From Seminavis robusta (Eukaryota > Bacillariophyta > Bacillariophyceae > Naviculales > Naviculaceae), in NCBI GenBank assembly GCA_903772945.1, contig CAICTM010000002.1, positions 186,001-250,000 on the forward strand: DNA of 64,000 bases, written 5' to 3'. How positions within the stretch are numbered: the first letter of the stretch is position 1; the number at the start of each line of letters is the position of its first letter. The translations under genes were made by a program, and so were the position numbers. Below are positions 11,701 to 22,177 of the stretch, piece by piece. The notes beneath the pieces are model-generated. The model saw only the letters and a list, made by a program, of their open reading frames with translations. It did not search any database and had not been told where the DNA came from.

Positions 11701-13190
11701 GCCCGTGACACAGGCTGCTCAGCAGGTCGCTGCATCTTTTGAGCGACTTTCATGATGGCCTCTTTGGAGGATCGTGCAGCCTTGCGTGCTTCTGATTCTT
11801 TTGCAGCTGCTTCCAGCTGTTGCTTTGCCTGCGCTTGTACAGCGTCTGGGAGGAAGTACGTGAACTCCTTCAATAGATCCGGATGATCCGCAAATAGTAG
11901 CGATACTTCATCTAGCACCTCCTTGATGCCTCGCTGTTCCTTTTGGTAGGTGTGCAGGATTTCTAGGAACTTCTTGTAGGTTTCAGGCTCACTTGAGAAA
12001 CGTTTTTTGATTGTTGTCACATAGTTGATGGCATGATCAAACTCCAATGGCGGTTGCTGTCCTGGTTGGGCCTGCTGTGGTTGCGGCGGTTGTTGTTGTG
12101 GTGCCTGAGCATTGGGTGCTTGAACAGCCCCCTGCATCATCCCTGTACCTGGAGCAATGGGACCAGGCAAAGCCACAGGACCAGCAGGAGAGGGGCGCTG
12201 AGGGACGCCAGCCACCATTCTTCCCGGTCCAGCAATGGTTCCACCATCGAGTGCATCAGCTTGTGGGGATGCTAGTCCTCCCATGAGTCCTCCCGCTGGC
12301 CTTGCAGGTATGCCTCTTCCTGCCCCAGGGGATGCTGCTACTGCGGCTGCTCCAAGACCTGGACCAGCACCACGTCCACCTGGTGCTGCTAGTTGTTGTT
12401 GCTGCTGCTGCTGCTGTTGTTGTTGTGCCCTAGCCATCTCCGTCATGACAGTGGGTTGTTGTTGTTGCTGCTGCTGCTGTCCAGGAGAAGCAGCAGGACG
12501 GGGCAGTTGCTGTTGTTGTTGTTGGCCCAACAGAGGGCGACCAAATCCACCTGGCGTCGCAACAGAGGGCACTGGTTGATCGACACCAGGAGGAGCTTTT
12601 GGTTGTCCCAACATGGTGGGAGGTCCCGATTGCTGTCCTGCCAAGTTGGCGGCGGCGGCAGCTGCTGCTGCTGTTGGCCCATGTGCATGCTGTCGCATGG
12701 CAGCGGCGGCAGCAGCAGCCGCCGCTGCCGGCCCCAAGTGGATTCCTTGCCCCGTTACTGCTTCGGGACGCGCCGCCACACCGGGTGCTTGTGCGGCGGC
12801 AGCAGCTGCTACCGCTACTGCATGAGCCACGGCGGCAGGCGGGGCTTCAGCTCTGGGCAGTGGTTGTGGAGCAGCCGCTACTGGTGGGGGTAGTGGGCCA
12901 CCGAGTGACATGGCTCTTCCATTAAAGACTGCTACGGGAGGACCTTCTCCATCCATTGGCAGTTCGATCTTGTACCCCTCGGGAAGGAATGTGTTGAATC
13001 CAAGGACAAGCTTTTTGTTGCCTTGAAAAAGATTGGAGACTCGGCGAATAACCCCAGGAGTGTCAATCTGTTGTGTCTTGAACGTTTTCATGATATCGAG
13101 GAACTCGTTGTAGATGTGTGGACGGTCCCCGAACTCCACTTTGACCTGGTCCAGGTATAGGAGAGCATCCTCCACTCGCAACTCCCTCAT
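8726..13190 (-). CDS. SIN3: SIN3-type transcriptional corepressor, 5 exons, 1366 aa
   Basis: SIN3 is the scaffold of histone deacetylase corepressor complexes in the nucleus. Minus-strand exons are 13190-11166, 11066-10311, 10226-9872, 9781-9123 and 9031-8726; all introns are GT-AG, 83-99 bp. PAH1 is at about residues 1-75. PAH2 lies at about 390-465 ([16 protein letters not shown]). A PAH3-like segment is at about 605-675. The HDAC-interaction (HID) domain starts in exon 2 ([16 protein letters not shown]) and the SIN3 C-terminal domain follows in exons 3-5. Between PAH1 and PAH2 there is a long Ala/Gln/Pro linker with several CAG/CAA-coded polyQ runs (about 12390-12520) and polyalanine runs. 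Exon 3 to 4 was joined at a GTGAGC donor in phase 1, because the frame read through it ends in a stop. The acidic tail ends in PPTKRVKLK, a likely nuclear localisation signal. Confidence 0.92.
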
Positions 13191-14680
13191 GGTGACAAAT
13201 CAAACAATCCAGCTCTCTTTCTCTATTACGGTATACCCAATGGGGTATCCAGTCTTCTTAATAAAACTCACTTTCTCACTCAGTCAGAAGTGGCTTGTCT
13301 GCCAGCGAGTGCTTCTGACAGGGATGTCTTGCCACCAACTTTCCTGATACTGTCAACAAAGTAACGACCAAGAGCAGTTGTTAGTTTTGGGTTGTGTCTT
13401 CACTTTTTATTGCCGTGTATCGGAACTGTTGAAGCTTTGAGTGACGAGTCCAGTCGGTCGACTGAGTCCAGAGCCAGAATCAGATATCCAGTCAACAGTC
13501 TGGAAGATGACAATGGTCCGTTTGAACTTGTGCTGCTTTCCAAGGTGCCAATGCAGAACGAAGACTGTCAACGAAAAAGAGCAGCGCTCACTTGTCCTTC
13601 AGAGAGACCTTCTCGACCACATTATGGCCAAAGGAGACCACTGATGGTGATATCAACAACACTCCACGCCACTTTTGTCCCAGCGGCCTCATTTTCTGAA
13701 AAAACAATACCGGCTTCGCGTAGAACGAGTACCAGCGTCTCGTAGGATACACAAGCAGTCACCCTCCATGGTTCCATCACAAATTCGACCAAACCTCATT
13801 TCCACTCCAATCAAATTCGCCGCAAAAGCCATCACAGGCTCACAACATCATACTCAACAAGATACCGTAACAGCACGGTTGGGGAACGCCTCCTTCCTTC
13901 AATACGCATCATGGTCAGCTTACCTTAATCGCCAGAGGAAAATTTTGAAAGGGACCTTGCCTTCTGACGACGCCGTCTCTTTCAGTGGTGTGCGGAAAAC
14001 TGCGCGACCGAACCATTTTTGACAGCAAGGTGGATTGTTTATACTTTTTACGCCTATAGTAAAGCTTGGAGAATTAGAATGTTGAAGATTGACATTTTTG
14101 ATGGAATCGATCCAATAAATGAGTCTGATCTGATCCATGCATAAATGTCGCATTAAGGAATCTCCCCCGGCTCCACTGCAGAGCTGTTGAGGCACCACCA
14201 ATAAAGTAACGAAGGCACTCCCCTCCAACCAAGACCAAACAACTTTCCAAACAACACTCGATCGTACCGGTACCAATTTGAGTTGGTCTAGAGTTTCAGC
14301 TGGGGCTCCTTCAGCATGGCAATCTTTCTTTTGATGCATCTTGTGGAGATTTGGAAATCCTCAAATGTACCCAAGAATTTTGCAATGCTGGTTTTTCTCC
14401 AGAGCTGTGAAGAAATATATATTTGGAAGCAATCAAACGAGCTAGTAGAGAAAACGGGTGCCCTTAGGGATGCGCAGCCAAGAATGTAGTTTGTAATACA
14501 CAGCAGCAAGGACGACAAATTGCACTGCTAGTACAGTGGCATCTTGGTAGGGTACAATGGTCCTGCTCAGCTACGACACAACACAGCCACTTGCCAAATG
14601 CGTTATCCATTTCGTAGTTTCAATCCAATCACACTTGCAATAGAAACTCCATGGCTTTCGCCCCTATTGTCTATAAGGGG
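13191..14680. other. Intergenic, upstream of SIN3
   Basis: About 1.5 kb between the SIN3 start and the ARL6IP4-like stop on the same strand. Short frames on both strands lack protein-like composition. A GTACCGGTACC word lies near 14266. I see no supported gene. Confidence 0.55.
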
Positions 14681-15421
14681 TCATCTTTTTCGACCACTGG
14701 TAGCATGGAATATGCTGCGAGAAAAGCTTGCCCCGTCACCTCGAGTTGCTGTTTGATTGATTCGTTCGTGATCGGCTCGAGAAACAATTCGCTCAATGAT
14801 TTCTCCACTCCCCCTGACGAGCCGATAACGGCCGGATTCTTCGTCGTATACCTCTCTTATCTTGGAATTCTCGGCGTCATACTGGGCTTTTGACATGGGG
14901 ACCATGGAACGGGCTTTTTGTTGCTTCTTTTGTCGTTCTGCCCCGTCATGTTGTTGTTGTTGATCCCGAACTACGGACGTTTCTTCTTTTGAGCGATCAA
15001 TGCTTTGTGGGTTAGGGGTTTCTGCGATTTCGTGTTTGCTGTCGCTTCCTTCGGTCTCCTGCTGATCCGTCTCTTCCTCTTTCTGAAGCGCTTTCCTGCT
15101 CGATTTCCTCTCTTTGGATTTCCGTTCCTTTCTATGCTTTCTTCTTCGCCTTCTTTTGTAGTTGCTATCGTCATCTGAGGAACTGCTGTCACTGCTGTTT
15201 CTGACCGAATGCTTTCGATGCCGTTTCTTTCGATCCTTCCTCCTTTTGCGCGTCCTCTGTTTTCTACTTCCTCCCGAATCCTCATCATATCGCCGAGAGG
15301 TGCTGTGACTGTGACTTCTTTTGGGCTTCTTTCTTCTCGACGAAAGCGAGGATTCATCGGATGAGACATCACCATTGCGTCGTCGCCTCCTTCTAGGCCT
15401 CCTATCCTCTTCCGAAGACAT
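14681..15421 (-). CDS. ARL6IP4 (SR-25)-like RS protein, 246 aa
   Basis: ARL6IP4 (SR-25) is a nuclear splicing-associated protein with an RS-like basic region. Here residues 1-155 are an Arg/Lys/Ser-rich tract (for example RRPRRRRRRNGD and SSDSSSSDDD). The conserved family block follows: MVPMSKAQYDAENSKIREVYD, a GRYRLVRGSGEI segment and INQTATRGDGASF near the C-terminus. The start is the ATG at 15421. The frame continues upstream to a GTG, but the added 42 residues are hydrophobic and unlike the family. There is no intron. The C-terminal block makes the family call good; exact function is inferred. Confidence 0.82.
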   Translation of the reverse strand: MSSEEDRRPRRRRRRNGDVSSDESSLSSRRKKPKRSHSHSTSRRYDEDSGGSRKQRTRKRRKDRKKRHRKHSVRNSSDSSSSDDDSNYKRRRRRKHRKERKSKERKSSRKALQKEEETDQQETEGSDSKHEIAETPNPQSIDRSKEETSVVRDQQQQHDGAERQKKQQKARSMVPMSKAQYDAENSKIREVYDEESGRYRLVRGSGEIIERIVSRADHERINQTATRGDGASFSRSIFHATSGRKR

Positions 15422-16048
15422 TATGCAATGCAAAGAGCAGCTTCCAGCAAGTAGTTTACTGCATGGTTGCGGTGAGTTGATGCGGAAAATGAAGGGAACA
15501 ATAAAAATAAAATAATAAAAATAAGATTTGCACCTGCACCCGACCACGAGCTGCGTCTTTCAAGTATTATTGTAGTACCATGGTAAGTTTAGAAGCTTTT
15601 GACGAAACGGTGAGGTAGACCGTAGAGGATACAAGCTGCTGCTTGAGTTCCTGGTTGCCCCGACCATGGCAACGCTTAGCTGCAAGCTGCTACTATCTAA
15701 TACCAGCCAGCAAGCACCACCCTCGTTGCAGTTTGTCAGAGAAAGATAGCACGGTTCCAACACCGGTGCATGTTTTTGCTAATTCTACGTTGCAACACTA
15801 GCTAGTACCACAACGGATGAGCAACGAAGATATTAGACAGAGGACACAAAACTATGCACTGCTACTAAAACTAAATGCTTGCAGAGTCATCATAACTCAT
15901 GAAGGACCATGGTCATTCCAAAAATAACGTGTGGTCGTTTGGCCAAGGCCAATCCAACAAGTTCTCCCCACTTGGTACAATATCCACACATCTAGAGAGC
16001 TCTATTGCCCGGCTGCAATGCTTGAGAGGTTATTTTCATTTCGTCCGT
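15422..16048. other. Intergenic between two minus-strand genes
   Basis: No gene seen. It should hold the 5' region of the ARL6IP4-like gene and the 3' region of the heptad-repeat gene. Confidence 0.55.
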
Positions 16049-17530
16049 TCATTCAGCTGCCACTGGTTCGGAGGCTGGAGTTGCGGAGGCGGGAGCTTCG
16101 GAGGCTGGAGTTGCGGAAGTGGGAAGCAAAATGATGGGCTCTTTGGCATCGTTGTTCTTCTGTGAAGTTGCATCCTCCTCCTTTGGAACTGCAACTTCCT
16201 CCTTTGGAACTGCAACTTCCTCCTTTGGAACTGCAGCCTCCTCCTTTGGAGCCGCAGCCTCCTCCTTTGGAGCCGCAGCCTCCTCCTTTGGAGCTGCATC
16301 CTCCTCCTTTGGAGCTACATCTTCCTTCTTTGGAGCTACATCGTCCTTCTCTGGAGTTGCATCTTCTTTTGTAGTTGTGATTTCGTCTCTTGGAGTTTCG
16401 TTTTCGTCTTTTGGAGTTGTGACTTCTTGAGCTTCCTGAGTCTTGGCATTTTCTACGATCTCTTTGGGTGTTGCGGCTTCATCGCGGGATTCGGGCTCCT
16501 TAGGTTGTACTGGGGCAGTAGGCTCGGGGACCTTTTCAGCGTTGTCGTCATCTTTGCTCTCTACGCCTAGACCAGACAGAACCATCTTTCTGTAGTTCAT
16601 GAGCTCCGACAATCTGGGAACTTCAAATGCCGTTGAACTGGCACTGCTCCTAACGGAAATCTCGGCGGAGGCAGCCTTCGACAGTTCCCTACTCAGGCCG
16701 AAGGCCTCTTCCTTTGGGTTGACCTCAGGTTTGGCTACTTCCTTGTCATCAGGCTTGGCACCTGCGTCGTTGGCATCTGAGTTCTTGGCCTCGAGTTCTT
16801 TCTCTGTTTTCTCCTGGGTCTTGCTTCCTTTGCTCTTATCATCAAAACCAGCTTCGTTAAGGACCTTGGCTCGAGCGTCGGCAAGAGCCTCCAGCAAGGC
16901 GGCAGTGTCCACGGAGATGTCTTCAACCTGGTAGGTGCCAACAGACTCTTCTTCCTCGGATCCATCCGATGCCTGCTTCTTTTTCTTTTTCTTTCCAGCC
17001 CCAGTGATTCTTGCGATGTACTTGGCCACTGCTTTGGCCACCGACTTCTTGGACGAGAACGTTCCGGCCGTCCCCACTGTTTCGTCATCTAAATCGATGA
17101 CAGCTTTCTTTTTCTTGCTTTCGGCGGGCCCTTCACTAGCCTCCTTCGTTGCAACTCCAGGAGCATCAACGCCAGCATCCTTCGCCGTCATCTCGACACT
17201 ATCATGTTGATTCTCCTTAGCGGGCTCCTGAGCTTTCTCAGTTGCCCCATCCTTCGTCTCGTCGGTTTTCTCCTCAGTTTTCTCAGGAGATACCTCACCC
17301 GACACAGCACCAGCAGCAGCGGTGGCTTCCTCCGGTCCTTCGCGGGCATCTGTCGCATCGGCGGTAGCTCCAACATCTTCATCAAACAAAGACTTGGAGC
17401 CCACCGTTGCATCCTTGTCGATCCCAAACGCGTGACCTACGGCTCTCTTCATGATGGAAAAGCTCGACGCGCTAACCTCATATTCAGAGTCAACCGTCTG
17501 GTTCGAGCAATTTCCACAAGAAAACACCAT
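16049..17530 (-). CDS. Acidic Lys/Glu/Pro repeat protein, 493 aa
   Basis: I do not recognise a family. The ATG at 17530 opens an intronless frame rich in Glu, Lys, Ala, Thr and Asp. Residues about 130-190 include poly-lysine clusters and a SVAKAVAKYIARITG helix. Residues about 390-470 are nine or more copies of a seven-residue unit of the form APKEEAA/VPKEEVA, with a short ATPASEAP repeat at the C-terminus. There is no signal peptide or membrane segment. Composition suggests an intrinsically disordered protein. The long uninterrupted frame and consistent acidic reading support a real gene; function is unknown. Confidence 0.72.
   Translation of the reverse strand: MVFSCGNCSNQTVDSEYEVSASSFSIMKRAVGHAFGIDKDATVGSKSLFDEDVGATADATDAREGPEEATAAAGAVSGEVSPEKTEEKTDETKDGATEKAQEPAKENQHDSVEMTAKDAGVDAPGVATKEASEGPAESKKKKAVIDLDDETVGTAGTFSSKKSVAKAVAKYIARITGAGKKKKKKQASDGSEEEESVGTYQVEDISVDTAALLEALADARAKVLNEAGFDDKSKGSKTQEKTEKELEAKNSDANDAGAKPDDKEVAKPEVNPKEEAFGLSRELSKAASAEISVRSSASSTAFEVPRLSELMNYRKMVLSGLGVESKDDDNAEKVPEPTAPVQPKEPESRDEAATPKEIVENAKTQEAQEVTTPKDENETPRDEITTTKEDATPEKDDVAPKKEDVAPKEEDAAPKEEAAAPKEEAAAPKEEAAVPKEEVAVPKEEVAVPKEEDATSQKNNDAKEPIILLPTSATPASEAPASATPASEPVAAE
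16170..16366 (-). repeat. 21-bp tandem repeat coding for PKEE heptads
   Basis: On the plus strand the unit reads as TCCTCCTTTGGAACTGCAAC with variants, repeated about nine times and encoding the seven-residue PKEE unit. Central copies are nearly identical, suggesting recent expansion. Confidence 0.88.
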
Positions 17531-19105
17531 CGTTGGATCGAGTTACAAATACCAGAAGCAGGACGTTAAAACCTTCTGTAGCGCAGTGCCATTGGCTTGA
17601 GAAGTAAAAAATGAGAGAGCAAAAATCAAACTGAAGGGTACACAAATGCGTAGTCTCGACGGTATTGTCGCCAAACCCGTGCAACGGTTTAAATGTTGCC
17701 ATGAATCCAGGTCTACATAGCCGCATCGTCAGTTGGCAGCGCACCTATTAGCCAATCATCGAGGCATTGTTCGAGCTGTTCGCTGCCTCCAACGCAACAC
17801 AACCAATTTGACCGTTGGGAAGCATTGCCCGAATGAGTCGAGTCGAATGAGTCGAATCGAATGAGTCGAATCGAATCGAATCTTTGTGTAATTACGAATC
17901 GAATCCTCCTCTCTTCCCCCGGCTTACAACTCTTGCTCGAGCGCGTCACGATGAACTTTGAAGCCTCTGACCGTGAGATGCGAAGGAAAAAAATCCATGT
18001 GTTAGGTCTAGCTAGACTCGACTCTAGTTAGGATTCTGGGGAGGGAGAAGACAGAGTTGCAGAAGCAAGACTTTGCTTAGTGTGCACCAGGTGCCAGGTG
18101 CCAGCGCCAGTCTGTTACAAACTTAGGGTTTTTTGCTTTTTAACAGGTCCAGTTCCCAAAGGCCGTGCGTTGTTTCATGGATCAAGCAACCCAGACTTAT
18201 CATACTTGGCTGGCTGGGCCATAGCTACTCCTTTTTTGAATTGCTGCTCGGGTGCGGTTGCTGGGGCTTTCGTCTATGCTCATACAGTGAGGAACCGGCA
18301 TGTATCCAAGTCAAGTACGACTGCGGGTTTCGTCGGTCGCCGACTACTGTACTGTACCTGTTTGCAGGCAGGATATTCATACTACCTATGAGTGCAAGTA
18401 GTTTAGTCATACCAGTAGATCGGAGCAGGCAGGAACAGTAATTGAGCTGCTGGTTGCTTTTGACATCGCTGCCTCTTCGCTACGTGGTGATCGTCGTAAT
18501 CACTCGCACGGAGCATCGTCTTTCTAGTGTCCTTGAGCTCTACCGGTACCTCTAGCTAGCTACTGTACCAGGTAGTTAGACTAGAGGTCCAAGCAAGGGC
18601 TAACATTGGTGGTACCACCTGGTACCAGTACCTTGGAAGCGGTAACACCCAATTCCGAGCCTGCAGTTAGTTAGCTGGGACTCTGCTGACAGACAAGGCT
18701 CCTCCAGCTCAGATTGCGTGGGAGTTTCCACACCTCGCGCGTGGCATTTATCTGCCGTTGATTAATTAGCATCAATTAGTAGAACTTAACCGACTGTCCG
18801 CCGAAGGAAGGATTGAGTTCTGCATTGCCTTCAGGACAATGGCGCCCTTGACCTTCCATTGGAGACAACAGCAAGTAGAACGCAAAGAAAAGTGGATTGC
18901 TTTACTACCTGAACCCTGGCCACTTGCTAGAGCCAGCTAGCGTGGGCTGGGCTCTTTTGGTGTTGATGTCATTATCGGTGGTTGTTTTGTTTTTATCTGC
19001 ACGGATTGGCGGAAGCAAAGACCTTGCTTACCCCACTACAATACGCTTCTACCATCATCCTTGACAAAAAGGTGACCAAGCTAGTCGGCTCCTTGCTTCA
19101 TCAAG
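17531..19105. other. Intergenic, divergent promoter region
   Basis: 1.6 kb between the divergent heptad-repeat gene and the SPX-MFS transporter. No gene is supported. It contains a GAATC/GAGTC tandem repeat at 17831-17882 and a cluster of CTAGCTAG and GGTACC words at 18540-18640. Confidence 0.6.
17831..17882. repeat. Short tandem repeat of GAATC/GAGTC
   Basis: About ten degenerate 5-bp units (GAGTC, GAATC, GAATG) in a row, with two more GAATC words at 17895-17905. Confidence 0.8.
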
Positions 19106-21985
19106 ATGGAAGGGTTTCGCACAAGCCTCGAACGTGCTATCCGCATGGAAGACGAGATTGACTGGTCTGTCCACACGGTTGACTATGTCATGTTCAAGCG
19201 GAGGCTGCGTGTCTTTGCTAAGAGACGGTCGCGTCTTCGAGAGCTGATAAGAGCTTCACCGGATGAACGCATTCCTCAAAATGTTGTCACTTCGATTCTG
19301 GGTCCCATTGCCTATCAATCACCGGCGCTAGCCTTTCTAGGAATGAAAGCGGAAGAGGCCAGAATGCAAGAAGAAGAAGCAAGGGCGAACCTCAACAATT
19401 CAGAAAACTCAAACTATTCACAACACTTTATCAATATACCACAGAACATGGACCGCAGTAGCAGTTATTCTGGAAGTGGTGGTGGTGGTGGTGGTGGTGG
19501 CGGGGGGAACATCTTGGGGGAGCCATCTCCTGCTCCTGGCCCAGGAGACTATGTGCCATTCGTCGACAGCAGTACTTCCTCCATGTCAGGTACTCGATTG
19601 GCGAATGCCGTGTCATCTCATCCTGTGCTACATCAGACAATGCAACAAACAACAGATGTAGAAACCGTCACAGATGCACAAGTTATGCCTCAAGTGGCCT
19701 CTCAAGAACCTCAACATGATTTGCTACAGACTAGTTTATCATCGAGCAAATCCGATGCCTCTTTACCTCCTAACATGCCCGTGAATCCAGAGGCAGTCAA
19801 AAGACTCAAGAAGAGGGCCATTTGGAGAAGCGTATCCAATGCGGAACGAAATGAACTCGTCTTATTCTTGACATGGGAAATGGACAAGGTAGCCATGTTT
19901 TATCTGGCACGGTGGCAGCGACTTTCACAGCTCATTGTGGCAGAGCGACCCTCTGTTTCATTGGGTGACGAGATATTGGAACTGATTGCCTTTTGTACCA
20001 TTAACGTCGTGACATTGCGACAGATTCTGATCCGATATGACGCCTTTGCGCGTACCTTTGAGGGAACCCCTCTTCTCGACTACTACATGAAGCGCGTCAG
20101 CAGGAGACAAACGTCCTTTCGAAAAGTGCTCTTTCACGAGGAGTTGAATGCCTTGGCGGATCTCTTTGTGGATGAAATGTCCCCAGAGCCGGCCATTTGG
20201 ACGGCGTTTGAGGGACAGCGAAGAATGTTCAATGACATTCTGGAAAGAACACAGCGATCGGAAGCTGTGGCGTCCACGGGGCGAGAGCTTGTCACAGACA
20301 GCTTTGTCCATACTCTGCGGCATTACTTTCTTCTGGGAGGAATTGAAGATGCCCTGGGGCTGCAACCAGAGTTCCTGACACTTCGAGGACAAAGTCTCAC
20401 AGGGGAGATGGCCAAGTTGGCAGAATGGAGGAAAAGGAAACACTTGGAAGCAGAACCGCCCGAACAGGAACAGAACCCTCGCCTCAAGCCACAAGAAATC
20501 TTCCAACTGACATTGACTTTGATTGCCACCTTCCTGTATTGCTTGAATTACTACATTGTGGAGCCATCCAGCACCATGTACTGCAATGCCCTGGGAGCCT
20601 ACGATGCCATGTCTGGATTTCTGATTGGTATGACACCTCTGGCGGCGTTCATATCCGCAATTCCCTACTCTATTTGGACCAATCGGACCTTCCGCCAACC
20701 CATCATACTTTCGGGGTGTTTGCTGATTCTGGGGAATCTCTTGTATGCAAGCGCTTACAATTTCCAGTCCATCTATGTAGCGCTAGCTGGGCGGTTCTTG
20801 GTGGGGCTTGGAGCCCCGAAGGTGTTTGTCAGGCGGTACATGGCAGACACGACCCCTATCAATATACGAACTAGTGTCAATGCTGGCTTTGGGATGGTGG
20901 TCGCAGTGGGATCTGCTCTGGGGCCAGCAACAGCAATCTGGTTGAATAGCATCCAATTCAGGCAACAAATTCCGTTTGTGGGGACAGTGGTTTTCAATGG
21001 ATTGACTGGGCCAGGATATTTCATGGCTGTGCTTTGGACGGGCTTTACCATTGTTGTTATACTAACCTTTGGGGAACCCAACCGACAAGGTCTGGCAGAA
21101 CAAAAGAAGTTGGAGCAACAAGACACGATGGTCACATCAGTAAATCTTGACCACCAGGGACCTCAATTCGTGCATGACGAACCACTTAGTGCAATGATCG
21201 AAGGAGACCGAGCCAAGTTGGCAAAAGACTACGAACTAAGGACCATCTTCAGCGGGGACGAAAGTCGCGCCACCTTTGGCGAAGAGCTCTTACGACCTGA
21301 ACCACAACCGCGGGACAAGAAAGGGTGGTATGCTGAAGCAATGGACTTCTTCGATCTCATCACCCTTCCTGTGCGAGTCTGCTTGGGTCTCTTGCTTGCC
21401 AAGGTGTTCTGTATAGAGATTCTAGCAAGTGCCACCTCTGCCTTGACCAAAAATCGGTATCACTGGCAAGTCCACCAGGTTGGAACCCTCGGTTGCGTGA
21501 ATGGCCTTCTTGTCATCCCAATATCTATCCTTGTGGGAAGGCTTTCCATGTCATACCAAGACAGGAGACTGATGACTTGGCTAGTCGCGATTGGCTGCTT
21601 CGGATTTTTTATCAACATCGACCTTACGGATTTGGTCTCGACACCGACTCACACCTACAACAAGGGGCATGTCCTTGCCGTTTCACCCCAACGATATGTT
21701 CTGGGTTACTTTTTGACGTACTCTCCTGTACAATGCTTTGAAGGAATCATCGGTTCTGCTCTCAGCAAGGTCATACCAACAGCACTGGCGTCAGGAACGT
21801 TGAACTCGGGTCTTTTGGCAACTCTCGTGGACACGTTCGGCCGTGCTTGCGGCGACATGTTTATTTCCATGGCTGGCTTCATCAAACTGAGACAGCTGAT
21901 GAATCTGCTGTTCATCCCTGGCTTTTGTATTATGTTAACGTGTTTGGTTGTGATTCGCAAGTTCTACGACATATTGGCCGTTTGA
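19106..21985 (+). CDS. SPX-MFS phosphate transporter (VPT/PHT5 type), 959 aa
   Basis: SPX-MFS proteins move phosphate across the vacuolar membrane, with the SPX domain sensing inositol pyrophosphates. The start is the ATG at 19106; there is no intron. The SPX domain occupies about residues 1-350. Its first helix pair is at the very N-terminus (DWSVHTVDYVMFKRRL) and its last helices at about 230-320 (NVVTLRQILIRYDAFARTF). A low-complexity insert at about 85-225 includes a polyglycine run coded by GGT repeats near 19478-19506. From about 455 onward are about eleven hydrophobic MFS segments. A hydrophilic loop of about 80 residues with DHQGPQF and RDKKGWY sits mid-domain. Architecture matches plant PHT5/VPT and diatom VPT proteins; transport direction is inferred. 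Confidence 0.9.
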   Translation: MEGFRTSLERAIRMEDEIDWSVHTVDYVMFKRRLRVFAKRRSRLRELIRASPDERIPQNVVTSILGPIAYQSPALAFLGMKAEEARMQEEEARANLNNSENSNYSQHFINIPQNMDRSSSYSGSGGGGGGGGGGNILGEPSPAPGPGDYVPFVDSSTSSMSGTRLANAVSSHPVLHQTMQQTTDVETVTDAQVMPQVASQEPQHDLLQTSLSSSKSDASLPPNMPVNPEAVKRLKKRAIWRSVSNAERNELVLFLTWEMDKVAMFYLARWQRLSQLIVAERPSVSLGDEILELIAFCTINVVTLRQILIRYDAFARTFEGTPLLDYYMKRVSRRQTSFRKVLFHEELNALADLFVDEMSPEPAIWTAFEGQRRMFNDILERTQRSEAVASTGRELVTDSFVHTLRHYFLLGGIEDALGLQPEFLTLRGQSLTGEMAKLAEWRKRKHLEAEPPEQEQNPRLKPQEIFQLTLTLIATFLYCLNYYIVEPSSTMYCNALGAYDAMSGFLIGMTPLAAFISAIPYSIWTNRTFRQPIILSGCLLILGNLLYASAYNFQSIYVALAGRFLVGLGAPKVFVRRYMADTTPINIRTSVNAGFGMVVAVGSALGPATAIWLNSIQFRQQIPFVGTVVFNGLTGPGYFMAVLWTGFTIVVILTFGEPNRQGLAEQKKLEQQDTMVTSVNLDHQGPQFVHDEPLSAMIEGDRAKLAKDYELRTIFSGDESRATFGEELLRPEPQPRDKKGWYAEAMDFFDLITLPVRVCLGLLLAKVFCIEILASATSALTKNRYHWQVHQVGTLGCVNGLLVIPISILVGRLSMSYQDRRLMTWLVAIGCFGFFINIDLTDLVSTPTHTYNKGHVLAVSPQRYVLGYFLTYSPVQCFEGIIGSALSKVIPTALASGTLNSGLLATLVDTFGRACGDMFISMAGFIKLRQLMNLLFIPGFCIMLTCLVVIRKFYDILAV

Positions 21986-22177
21986 GTTGCACTTGGAATT
22001 CTCTTTGGTTCATGCTTCCAGAAACAATTAGAATTAGGGCAACGCCCTCCTCTGCTTCGACTCATCATTCTCAACATCGAAATACCATTCTTGTAAACTA
22101 GCAAACAACTGGTGAAAGTTTAACAATTCTTTAAACCCTATCTGTTCTACCCGTACCGGTGCCGGTATGCATCTTAG

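Noticed and set aside
12235-12893. Poly-Cys and poly-Leu plus-strand ORFs opposite the SIN3 linker
   Set aside because: They arise from reverse reading of CAG/CAA-coded polyglutamine and GCN-coded polyalanine; SIN3 on the minus strand explains the DNA.
13920-14339. 139-aa minus-strand ORF upstream of SIN3
   Set aside because: It starts with ATG but composition is random-like, with no homology pattern and no splice-supported partner.
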